Assembly: GCA_021399435.1 (NCBI GenBank)
Contig: JAJTUP010000008.1
Span: forward strand, 682,001 to 746,000
DNA from: Diaporthe sp. PMI_573
Lineage: Eukaryota; Ascomycota; Sordariomycetes; Diaporthales; Diaporthaceae
Length of the DNA: 64,000 bases
Direction: 5' to 3'
Shown here in pieces: positions 10,682 through 20,309 of this stretch. Below the pieces are notes generated by a model. That model saw only the letters and a list, made by a program, of their open reading frames with translations, was not told the DNA's origin and searched no databases. A program made the position numbers and the translations under genes. Position 1 is the first letter of the stretch, and every line of letters begins with the position of its first letter.

Positions 10682-11218
10682 ATGCAGTTCATCACAGTCG
10701 TCCTCCTCGCCCTAGTCGCGGGTGTCATGGGCCTTCCTCCCAGTGCCAATCAAGACTTTGACCAGTCTGCGATCAGCTCTGACGTAGAACTCGAGTCTCC
10801 AGGCCCATGCGGACCCTTGATGAGGAAGGCCGTCTGTTGCAAGAAATCAATCTTTAGCATCATTGACACAGGCTGCGAGCGAGCTACGCGAGACATCCAC
10901 ACAGGACCGGAGCTGGCGGTCGCATGCCAGGCAAAGGGGAAATTGCCGAGATGCTGCATCATGGGCCTTGTGAGTAACCCATAAAGGAACCCCCCACCAG
11001 GACGTTGTGTAAAATTGGGAGCTGGAAGTTGCCAGGCCTGAGGAGCAGGCCGCTGACCAGCTTCGTCCGTACAGCTGGGCGTCTATGGCCCTTGCAAGCC
11101 CCCTCATTCCGTTGCCAAGGAGCTGGGCTATTTTAACGACACGGAAGACGACATTGAAACTATCGGCATAGACAAGTACTGGGACGGCGAGGGGGAACTG
11201 ACTGATTGGACGAAGTGA
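10682..11218 (+). CDS. class II hydrophobin with extended tail
   Basis: Two exons, 10682-10969 and 11075-11218 (intron gtgagt...acag, phase 0), giving 143 residues. The signal peptide is MQFITVVLLALVAGVMGLP. Eight cysteines follow the hydrophobin order C-CC-C-C-CC-C with spacings 8, 11, 16, 8 and 10, almost exactly the class II pattern (9, 11, 16, 8, 10 in HFBII). The intron lies between the second CC pair and the last Cys. It should be a secreted amphipathic protein that assembles at air-water or hydrophobic surfaces on aerial hyphae and conidia. Unusually, 40 residues rich in Asp, Glu and Tyr follow the last Cys (YFNDTEDDIETIGIDKYW), whereas class II proteins normally end a few residues after it. 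Family call is firm; the effect of the tail is unknown. Confidence 0.88.
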
Positions 11219-11862
11219 CGGAGACGAAGGTCACGGTTGCACGAGTCCTCAAGGTGGTTTGAAACGGACGGTTGCTGAGGCTGGCAGAGTCACGGATGGA
11301 AAGTGGGCGTACAAAGTGCGGCACGCTGCCAATAACCTAGAATAGCAACCATCAGACCTAATACTCACGAGGCATTATATTCAGCTGCTGCGATACATCG
11401 AGGTCGAATCGTGACCGAGTGCAATCACAATTGCAAAGTGCTCGTGGGGATATTCTACATATGAGTCTTTGGTTAGCTAGCCCCGTTGATCGTCCAACGG
11501 CCCAAAAGTGCAGGGGTCGAGCTTGTTTCGGTTATCTAAGTGCTTGCGGCCTCAGACGGCGCCTGCACGTTTTCTTTCTTCACCAGCGGTTTTTTGTGCT
11601 GTTTTCCAAGAACTCTCGCTCAATGCCGTGTGAACGGGCTCGATTGGGGGAACAGGCTTGTCATCCACCGCTGGGCGCTTTGTTTTACTCTCGAGCATTC
11701 GTGGTGTAAAGTTCACTGTAGCAAACCGCGTGCTCCGCCCTCGAGGTGCGACGCTCCAATCAAGCAGCCAACCAGTGCTCCCTTACACACCCTCCCTTGT
11801 CACCACATCGCATTGATCAATTTCCACGGCGAGCCACGCACGCCAGCCTACACGACAAAAAC
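11219..11862. other. non-coding spacer
   Basis: Spacer between the hydrophobin and the C3HC zinc-finger gene, both plus strand. The last 150 bases are pyrimidine and CA rich, as expected for a promoter and leader. No gene or repeat seen. Confidence 0.55.
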
Positions 11863-13497
11863 ATGGACTTCGCAAAGAAGCGCAAGCTTAACGCCCTGTT
11901 GAATGGCCTTGGCAGTCGACCCTCGTACCCCACCGATTCTGTACCACAACCACCGCCTTCAAACACAACTCCCGAGGACGAGTCCACGCCGCAGACGCCT
12001 CCTCCAAACCGCAACTCGACCACCACTCTTGCCTCGCCCTCCCCGTCCATCCGCACCCCAGGCTCAGACTCCATGGCCATGCGCCCCTCCATCTCCTCAG
12101 CCCCGCGATCCGCCACCACAACATCCGACCTCGACCTCCTCACAAAGCGCCGCCGACTCGGCCTCGCTGACTCGACCCCGTCCAAGGAACTCGGCGCAAA
12201 GACCCCAGATGGAGCTGCTGGCCAGACCACCATATCGAACATTGTCCTGAAGAAATGGGGCGGCAACAAGGACAAGGAGACCATCTTCAAGCCGAAATAC
12301 TGCCCCGGCGACAGGGAGGAGCTGCTCAAGCGCCTCGCCAGCTTCCAGGAGCTGACAGACTGGACGCCGAAGCCGAACCCGGTGGCAGAGGTGCAGTGGG
12401 CCAAGAGGGGATGGATCTGCCAGGGCAAGGAGCGCGTGCGGTGCACGCTCTGCAACAAGGAGCTGGTGGTGAAGCTGAACCGGAAGGAGGTCGACGGCAA
12501 GGAGGTCCCCGTGCTCGTGCCCTCCGAGATCGAGGAGGCGCTGGTGGCCAGGTACGTCGAGCTCATCGTCACGTCGCACCAGGAGGAGTGCCTGTGGCGG
12601 AAGCGCGGCTGCGACGACTCGCTCCTGCGCCTGCCGCTGTCGAGCCGCCACGCCGCCATCCAGGACCTGCACGCGAGGTATAACGAGCTCTGCGCCCGCA
12701 AGGACTTTCTCCCCTACGAGTTCAACCTGCGGCTGCCCGCGCGCCTCGATATCGACGTCGTCCTCCGCTACCTGCCGCCCGAGTTCTTCACCACCAGCAA
12801 CACAGCAGCGGCCCCCAGCCGCGTGGCGCTCGCGCTCGCGATGCTCGGCTGGCAAGGGCTCTCGAACGCCCGCATCGGGCCCGTGCCAAACACGGCGTCG
12901 TGCCACACCTGCCTGCGCCGCCTCGGCCTGTGGATGTTCAAGAGCAAGGAGGTCGATCCGGACTCCGGGCGCGTCATCGTCCCCGCGCCCATGGACTACC
13001 TCGACCCGCTGCGGGAGCACCGCTTCTTCTGCCCCTGGAACAGTGCCGTCGCGCAGCGCATCACCACGTCCTCATCGAGGCGCGGTGGGGTTGACGTCGG
13101 CGACGACGAGAACAAGCCCGGCTGGGAGGTCCTGCTGCAGGTCCTCAAGAACGAGGCGTACCTGCGCAGCCGGGAGTCGCCGAAGCAGTCCAGGAGGGCT
13201 CCGCAGACGCCTGGCAACGGGGAGAACGCCGAGGGGGGAAGAGAAGGGCACGAGGAGGGCGAGGACGAGGACGAGAAGACGCAGAACGCCAAGGACAAGG
13301 AGCGGTGGAAGCGCCTGCGCCGCGTCAAGAGCCTGCTGGGCGGCGGCAAGTCGGGCCACAAGCTGCGCAAGTCCATCACGCTCAGCCGGCCCGGGAGCAG
13401 CGCCACCAAGAGCCGGCCGGGGACGAGCCACTCGACTGCCGATGGTGGTGCCGGTGGTGAGGGCCAGGGCGAGGAGGCCGTGCAGGCGGCGGGTTGA
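11863..13497 (+). CDS. rsm1: C3HC zinc-finger / Rsm1-like nuclear protein
   Basis: Intronless, 544 residues from the ATG at 11863 (MDFAKKRKLNALLNGL); the in-frame extension upstream has no ATG. A Ser/Pro/Thr-rich N-terminus (about 1-130) is followed by a C3HC zinc-finger domain (about 140-280) with WICQGKERVRC, TLCNK and SHQEECLWRKRGC as likely zinc ligands. A second, Rsm1-type domain (about 320-430) contains SCHTCLRRLGLWMF and EHRFFCPWNS, with His/Cys spacing typical of the family. The tail is acidic then basic. Relatives are S. pombe Rsm1, linked to nuclear mRNA export, and animal NIPA, an F-box-like protein. A nuclear role is likely; the exact function in this fungus is inference. Confidence 0.85.
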   Translation: MDFAKKRKLNALLNGLGSRPSYPTDSVPQPPPSNTTPEDESTPQTPPPNRNSTTTLASPSPSIRTPGSDSMAMRPSISSAPRSATTTSDLDLLTKRRRLGLADSTPSKELGAKTPDGAAGQTTISNIVLKKWGGNKDKETIFKPKYCPGDREELLKRLASFQELTDWTPKPNPVAEVQWAKRGWICQGKERVRCTLCNKELVVKLNRKEVDGKEVPVLVPSEIEEALVARYVELIVTSHQEECLWRKRGCDDSLLRLPLSSRHAAIQDLHARYNELCARKDFLPYEFNLRLPARLDIDVVLRYLPPEFFTTSNTAAAPSRVALALAMLGWQGLSNARIGPVPNTASCHTCLRRLGLWMFKSKEVDPDSGRVIVPAPMDYLDPLREHRFFCPWNSAVAQRITTSSSRRGGVDVGDDENKPGWEVLLQVLKNEAYLRSRESPKQSRRAPQTPGNGENAEGGREGHEEGEDEDEKTQNAKDKERWKRLRRVKSLLGGGKSGHKLRKSITLSRPGSSATKSRPGTSHSTADGGAGGEGQGEEAVQAAG

Positions 13498-14209
13498 GTT
13501 GAGGGCGTTCTCAAAAGTCGCGGGCGGTGCGTCTTGGGCGGTGCGTCTTGGGCGGATGAGTGATTTGAGAGTGGAACGGCTTGGCATTTGCATTGGAATG
13601 GCGTGGGCTATGAGATCAATCACGTATCTTTTGGAAGGGCATGTTGTTGACAAGGGACAGAGTTGATGTTCTCCTGTCGATTATTCAAGGGCATATGTTA
13701 CTTGGGAGCGGGAATTAAGGGCATAGTATAGGCACTTCACATATATCACAGGAGACTTTACTCCGATTCTCTAATAGGTTAATGATGAGATGATGGCACT
13801 CATTTTCGAAACCAAAGTCAAATTGCAACAAAGGTTCACAATGCCCGCTCTGTCATTGGAAGCCCAACATGCTATTGTATAATTACGTATAAAGGCACAC
13901 GTAAGCTTCAACACATATCAGCGGATATGGTATCTGCTCGACGAACCCAATCTCCATGTAAATAATGCATTGATATGTCGCTGGAGAGATGGAACCAAAC
14001 AGTCGCTACTGAACTCCTTCCTAAACAAGCCTCCATAACGCCATTGGGTATTATCCTACACCCTTCATGCCAAGCACATGATATCGGGTATTCCGTGCAA
14101 CCTGCCTGACCATTTTGAACTTCCATCATCCAACTTGCATTCCCGAAGCATTCCTTGTCCTCCTCCTCCGCCTTCCGGTGCGAGAAGACCGGCCGCGACC
14201 ACCCCCATC
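13498..14209. other. 3'-3' intergenic region
   Basis: Tail-to-tail spacer between the C3HC protein (plus) and the copper ATPase (minus). It should hold both terminators and is relatively AT rich near 13680-13960. No gene seen. Confidence 0.55.
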
Positions 14210-17200
14210 CTAGAGCATGGTCTCACGCCTCTTCTCCCTGAACCCGATGCCGGGGATTCCGCTCCTCAGCGCGAGGCTGCTCATGACGACCGAGATGCTC
14301 GACAGCGCCATGGCCAGGCTGGCCCAGACGGGGTCGAGCTTGACGTGGTTGCCGTGGCTGACGACGGGGTAGAGGACGCCGGCGGCGACCGGCACGGCGA
14401 TGAGGTTGTAAACAAGGGCCCAGGCGAAGTTGACCTTGACGCGGCGGAAGACGGTCTGCGATAGCTCCAGGAGCGTCACCACGCTCCACAGGTCCGACTT
14501 GACCAGCACGAACTCGGCCGAGCTGATGGCCACGTCCGACCCGGACCCGATCGCGATCCCCACGTCTGCCTTGGTCAATGCCGGCGAGTCGTTGATCCCA
14601 TCTCCGACCATGGCCACCGTCGCCCGCCTTTCCGACTTCTCGTTGTCGGCCTTGAGCGTCGACTGCAGATACGTGATCTTGTCTGCCTTCTGTGTCGGCA
14701 GGACACCAGAGATGACCTGGTCCGACGGGATGCCGATGCGCGTTGCTACCGCCCGGGCGGTGACTTCGTTGTCGCCGGAGAGCATCCAGACGCGAGTTCC
14801 GCGGGATTGGAGAGCGCGCACGATGGTAGGCGCTTCGGGGCGGATAGGATCGGAGATTGAGAGCGCGGCGGCGATCACCCACCAAGTCGTGGGCGACTCA
14901 CCACTCGATGCCCCGTCGTTGGTTTGGCCATCCAAAGGCGTATCGCTCGTCTGGTTTGATTTCGTCTGCAGTGTTGCGACGAGGGCGATGGACTTTGCCT
15001 CGCCCTTCCACTTGTGTAAGAGTTCGATGACTTTATTCGAAATTTGGACACGGTATTCCAGCATAAGGGCCTCGTTGCCCACAAGAATGTCGAAATTCTG
15101 GTTTCCGCTGTGGTATTTGGCCGTCATACCCTTGCCTGGGATTTCATGTAGGTCGTCGATCCTGACGTCTGGGTCGATCTCCTTATTCGCGCAGAACGAG
15201 GCGATGGCTTTGGCAACTGGATGGCTGCTGGCTTCTTCGACGGCCTTTACGGCAGCCAGCATCGCTTCCTTTCCGTCAGGTTCTGTGGCGCTGTCAGGAT
15301 AGTAGCTAAAGTCCGTGATACTCGGCTGGCCGCCCTCGGTCAGTGTGCCAGTCTTGTCGAACACGACACAGTCGATCCGGCTGGCCTTCTCAAAAGCTTC
15401 GCCGCCACCCTTGGCTAGGATACCATACTTGGCGGCGAGCCCACCTCCGACGAAGATTGCTGTTGGGGCAGCCAGTCCGAGACCACAGGGGCACGCGACC
15501 ACGAAAACAGAGATGGCAAATTGCAGGGCAAAGGCAACCCATCCACCAGACGTGACATCCAGATAGTCGTCAGGAAGAGCCCCGCTTAGGCCCAGTATCA
15601 TCCATACGAGCCAAGTGAGGATGGCAATAAGGGTGACCACAGGCACGAAGTAAGTAGTGAGAACATCGGCAATCTGCTCCATTGGAGCTCGTTTCGTCTG
15701 GCCTTCGCGTACGACCTTCACGATTTGGTCCAGCATCGACGTGCCGGCCGCCCCGGTGATCTGGATCAAGATTGGCTGCCCCTTATTGACTGTGCCCGCG
15801 TAGACAGCTTCCCCGGGGCTCTTCTTGATGAGACGAGCCTCGCCAGTAAGACTGGACTCGTCGAAGTTGCTCTCTCCCTTGACAATTACACCGTCCGCAG
15901 GTGGAGATGACCCGTGCGTAATACGGACTGTGTCTCCGAAATCTAACAGATCGGCCTTGACGACGGCATCCGTTTCCTTGCCGGCCGCATCGCGCTCGAC
16001 AAGAACTGCCTCAGTGGGACGAAGTTTGCCAAGAGCTGACACCGCATCGCCAGTCTTGGACTTGCTGTACGCCTCTATCCATCTACCAAAGAGGAGGAAG
16101 AGTGTCAGAAAGACTACCGAGTCAAAGTAGAAGTCCGTGTCGTTGACCTTCTCGGGCTTGTGGACCCCAGCAGCAATCAGCTGGGCCACCGAAGACACGT
16201 AGGCAATAGTCGTGCCGAGAGACATGAGGGTGTTCATGCTGCCGAAGCGATAGAACCTCCGCAGGATGGGAACCTTACTCCCCTTGCGCCATAGGGTTCG
16301 GATCTCCTTGAGGGCGCGTCTGTGGAAAACGTCGGCAGCGAAGAAATAGACGGGCGTGGACAGGACAAACAGGGCGATCTGGGCGCGGCTGATACCCGAA
16401 GTCCACGGCATCATGAGGTAGTGCTTGCTGGGGTTGTCTTCAGGTATCAGAGACATGTATACAATGCCAATGATGAATGTTGGGATGGCCACGATCAAAG
16501 TCCCTATGGCCCGGTACAACAGCTGCCATTGGTGCTTCCGTTGGGCCGCCTTGGACCGCTCCTCCAGGCTCGGTGGATGGTGGATCGAAGCTCTCAGGGC
16601 CGGGTCACTAGCTTGCACAGCTGCCAGAATCTGCCGTATCGTAAAGCTGGGAGCGTCGGGCACGTAAGAGATCTTCATGATGGGCCGGGCCTGAGTGGGC
16701 TCCGTGATGATCCACAGCTGCCGGCGGAAGCCCGCCAGACTATTGACGACACGTGCAGGACAGTGTTTGCAGTACACACCCTGGAGTGCGAGCTCCACTG
16801 TCCTCTCCTGGGACTCGGCCTTTTCCTCTCTGATGGGTTCAACCTTGTCCAGAGCCGCCTCATAGCCCATGTCCTCGATGGACTCGACGATGCCGTCAGC
16901 GTGCTCCTTCCCGGTGAAGTCGACAGTCGCGCTGTTGGATACAAGGTTGACCGCGACTGCGGTAGTCCAGTCTTTCTTTTCCAGGGCATCCTTAATAGTG
17001 TTGACACAGGAGGCGCAAGTCATGCCGCCCACAGCAAGAGTAGCCCGCCACGCATCTGGGGAGTTACTGTCGTCCGACTCAACCGTGACGAAAGACATTG
17101 GGCCGGGCTTGCTTTGCGGTGATTGCCGCTGGTTTGGTGAAGGGCGTCGGCTGTCTGAAGGTGACGCTGCCAGTGGGTGCGTGCCGTTCGTCTGATCATG

Positions 17201-17710
17201 AGGAGTCTCTCTGGTGGGCGATGCCGCCTGGGAGTTGCGGCATTGCTCGCAGTTTAGTAGATGAACCCGGGCGGCTTCTGACCGCGACCGACCCCCCGAG
17301 AGCCAATTTGAGAGGGCCGAAGACGGGGTTGGGCGTGCCTCATCTGCACCATCCGCGGTGCAACACTGGGCAGTGGCGTCGATCGGTGAGGCAAAGCCGC
17401 CGTCGGAACCAGCGCCCGTGGAGGTCATGCCTGAGACTTCATAGCCGGCCTCCTCCAGGACATCAGCTATGCGCCTGGGTGCCACAGCTGGGTCGTGTTC
17501 CACGGTGACGACTGAGGTCACAATGTTTGGTGAAACCCATCTGATGCTGCCTGGAAAGTTCTCGCCTATCTCGTGGTTGATGGCTGAGACGCAGGTTGGA
17601 CAGTGCATATTAGACACGATAAATGAACTTATGCACACGGCGTCGGCCTGGTTGTTGCCGTGGCCATTTCCGTCGACACTCGACCGGTTGGGCCGGCGAA
17701 ATGAAGCCAT
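14210..17710 (-). CDS. P1B-type copper-transporting ATPase
   Basis: Intronless, 1166 residues. The ATG at 17710 gives MASFRRPNRSS; the upstream in-frame codons start on GTG. Two clear heavy-metal-associated domains carry CPTC (37-40) and CASC (232-235). A third, near 306-360, has a degenerate CKHC (314-317). Extra Cys pairs (QCCTAD near 115-120, NCEQC near 153-157) lie in the linker. The ATPase core has TGEA (622-625), the intramembrane metal site CPC (740-742), the phosphorylated Asp785 in DKTGTLT, an HP motif and GDGINDSP. It pumps Cu(I), either into the secretory pathway (Ccc2 type) or out of the cell for detoxification (CrpA/Crp1 type). The multiple cysteine motifs in the N-terminal region favour the CrpA type, but I cannot settle this without a tree. 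Confidence 0.93.
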   Translation of the reverse strand: MASFRRPNRSSVDGNGHGNNQADAVCISSFIVSNMHCPTCVSAINHEIGENFPGSIRWVSPNIVTSVVTVEHDPAVAPRRIADVLEEAGYEVSGMTSTGAGSDGGFASPIDATAQCCTADGADEARPTPSSALSNWLSGGRSRSEAARVHLLNCEQCRNSQAASPTRETPHDQTNGTHPLAASPSDSRRPSPNQRQSPQSKPGPMSFVTVESDDSNSPDAWRATLAVGGMTCASCVNTIKDALEKKDWTTAVAVNLVSNSATVDFTGKEHADGIVESIEDMGYEAALDKVEPIREEKAESQERTVELALQGVYCKHCPARVVNSLAGFRRQLWIITEPTQARPIMKISYVPDAPSFTIRQILAAVQASDPALRASIHHPPSLEERSKAAQRKHQWQLLYRAIGTLIVAIPTFIIGIVYMSLIPEDNPSKHYLMMPWTSGISRAQIALFVLSTPVYFFAADVFHRRALKEIRTLWRKGSKVPILRRFYRFGSMNTLMSLGTTIAYVSSVAQLIAAGVHKPEKVNDTDFYFDSVVFLTLFLLFGRWIEAYSKSKTGDAVSALGKLRPTEAVLVERDAAGKETDAVVKADLLDFGDTVRITHGSSPPADGVIVKGESNFDESSLTGEARLIKKSPGEAVYAGTVNKGQPILIQITGAAGTSMLDQIVKVVREGQTKRAPMEQIADVLTTYFVPVVTLIAILTWLVWMILGLSGALPDDYLDVTSGGWVAFALQFAISVFVVACPCGLGLAAPTAIFVGGGLAAKYGILAKGGGEAFEKASRIDCVVFDKTGTLTEGGQPSITDFSYYPDSATEPDGKEAMLAAVKAVEEASSHPVAKAIASFCANKEIDPDVRIDDLHEIPGKGMTAKYHSGNQNFDILVGNEALMLEYRVQISNKVIELLHKWKGEAKSIALVATLQTKSNQTSDTPLDGQTNDGASSGESPTTWWVIAAALSISDPIRPEAPTIVRALQSRGTRVWMLSGDNEVTARAVATRIGIPSDQVISGVLPTQKADKITYLQSTLKADNEKSERRATVAMVGDGINDSPALTKADVGIAIGSGSDVAISSAEFVLVKSDLWSVVTLLELSQTVFRRVKVNFAWALVYNLIAVPVAAGVLYPVVSHGNHVKLDPVWASLAMALSSISVVMSSLALRSGIPGIGFREKRRETML

Positions 17711-20309
17711 GGTGAGAGGATCTGTGGTCCACGCTGCCGGATAATAGGATGCGGCGGCTTGGATGTTGGGTGTGACAGCTGTGGAGGACAAGATCGATCC
17801 CGCCCGATTGGGAAGCGTATAACACAAACTTGCGTGCCTGACTCTGCGAGATGGTTTTGGGGGGGAGGGGGTGTATAACAATATGCGATTAGCCTGATGT
17901 CGGCCTGCCTTGGTGGAGCTGATGAGTCCGCGCCCAAAAAAGAGCGTAGGCAACGTCGTGTACACACGTCCGAGCAGATGGGGGTGATGAGTCGTGGATT
18001 GATGCAGACAGCTGGATAAAGCACGAGTCTATGTACAGTACGCGCCTGTCCCGATGTTGGGAGCTGGGAAGGTACGTGGGTACTTGGTACTTAGGGACGC
18101 CACGACTAGTAGTGATGATTCAGTCTTGAGGTGTTTGTAAGACGAAAGAAGGAGGCGATAGGAAGGAACTAGATTGTTCCAAGGTTCCAAGGTTCCAAGG
18201 GCTTCCTTCTGGTTCAAGGAGAAAGAAAGTTGAGTTTGAGAAGATAGATGATGCTGCATCTAAGCCAGACTTTACCTTGGGATCGAATTTTATGGCAGAC
18301 GAAACGCGTGCTGGGGTCGAGCGTTCCACGCACAAAAGGCGCAAAGCAGGCATATCATGACTCTGCAACAAGCGTGGTTTTCGCGGCGGCGACATTGCGA
18401 CTCTGACACCTGACAGGCATGTAGCCTCCTAGCGCGGGCACCGGTTGGCCTGGCCCGGGCGACCCTGGCCACTTGGAGATGGCGGCGCGATTCCAACACT
18501 GGCGATCCAACTTGGATTTGAGTTCCAAGGGTTGGGGGAATCCGGGGTGCTAGGGAGGTACGCAGTACGCTCATCAAGATGCCCAGCCAGGGGCATCACA
18601 AGATTGAGTTCGTCATGTATTGTCGTGCCTCACGACGATGGGACGTCTTTTGCAGAGGTGTGGAAGCCCAACAGAGCATATGACAAATCGGATTCGACTC
18701 AAGAAAAACCCTACCTTGCCTCATATCGAATTAGTCATCAAGTTTGCCTCCGTGGAAAATGTCAAACAATGTCTTGGTGAGACGAGCTTACCACTTTGTT
18801 GGAAATCAACGTGAGGAAGATGCCGCTCGCCTGAGGTTGAACTATTCGAATCAGTGACGGCGAGCCTTGCCGCCTGCAGCCTAGCACATGTGCGGCGGGC
18901 TTGCTGAAGTCTTGAAGCCACAACCGCGTCCACGTTGATATTTCCCGCCAGCCTGCATTATCTCAATCTGTCTTGGACATGTACCTGATCTGTCAAGCCA
19001 CATCTAGCCAAATATTGGACAACCAGCCATACTGACCGACTGGTCGAGTGCAGAACTGACCGAGTTACATGGCGACCTGTTCCGAAGACCCGGGCCAGTC
19101 TCAGAATAACCGAGCTGTGCGAGGAATCGAGGATACACCACTCCAGCCATGGCTCCAAGCCACCTGCATGTCATACTGACAGAACGGAAGCAGCCAGTCC
19201 GCTGGGCATTACTGAATGGCCCTGGCCTGTCAGTCTGCCGCACCCAGCATGAGTAATCAGGATTGTTTTGAAAGGGGAAACACAACACATTGGTCCGCCA
19301 CACTGGTTGGGGTTCGCATGCTTCATCCGGTCCGGCGAGAACCTCAGCCTCTTGCTTCAAATACGCTCAGTCTCCCAAGGCCGGCCGCACGCGTCGATCA
19401 CAACAAGGTCCGGAAATGCCAGGGATTTTACGAGATCTTTCATCTCGTTGCTTCAGGCGTTCATGGTGCTATGATTTGGCTCCTCTGGGGACTGCGAAAG
19501 TGATGCCTCGCAGGTGTAACAATGTCTTGTCCAGAGGCGGTTGAGACTGGAAGGATCTGATGTGGCAGTCTGTTTGACTACAGGTGTCCCGCTCGTTGTG
19601 GACCCCGTCAGCGCTGTTCTGTTGTTGTAAAACGCTTACTTTGCTCTCGATAGTGATGATGATGAGAAATCGCCTCCGGCTCGGTGGCTCCACCTTCCCG
19701 GCCCTCCAGCCGACCGACTGCCGGTCCCGAAGGCTCGAGGCCGGCTCAGGGAGCCGCAAGGCGGGCGAAGTCCTTCCAAGCTGGTCCATTTCGTGTTATG
19801 TGATTGGCTGCCGATGGCGCAATTCTCGACGTGCTCGCATCATGCCAAAAAGGGTCCCTTTACAGACGCTTTCAAAGGCATTGCGAAAATTTGCCATGGC
19901 CCATTTGTAGCGGATGGCGCGACCAGCGCCTGGCAGAGATGGGAATCTATCTCCGGTCGCGCCGACCCCAGCCTAGGGTCAGGTACTAGAGCCTAGAAAT
20001 AATCCCGTCGCTCCTTGAAATTATTCAAACGCCTCTTCCGTCCCCAGCCTGTCTCATTCACATCCTCGACGACAAGGTCCCTTGCCGTGCTGTGATTGTA
20101 GTTGACCTTGGAGGCGTGGACAACCAAGAGTCTCATCCCATCCCATCATCCAGTCTCACTACTCTTGGATCTTGCTTGTGTCACTCGGGGAAGGAAGCAC
20201 CGAAGCAACACTTCCATCAAGTGCTTCCCGAGCCTGCAGTTTGCAAGACATTCGTTCTCTACGCCAATTCGAATTATCCAGGCCACTCTGAGGCTTCTGT
20301 ACCATCACC
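17711..20309. other. divergent intergenic region
   Basis: Spacer of 2.6 kb between the copper ATPase (minus) and MET10 (plus), holding both promoters. It contains a short direct repeat of GGTTCCAA near 18175-18200. All frames inside are short and unbiased. An imperfect CYS3-like decamer lies at 19814-19823. No gene, tRNA or transposon recognised. Confidence 0.5.

Noticed and set aside
12097..13020. 307-codon minus-strand frame
   Set aside because: Antisense to the C3HC zinc-finger gene in its GC-richest part; composition (Arg, Ala, Val, Leu) is typical of shadow frames.
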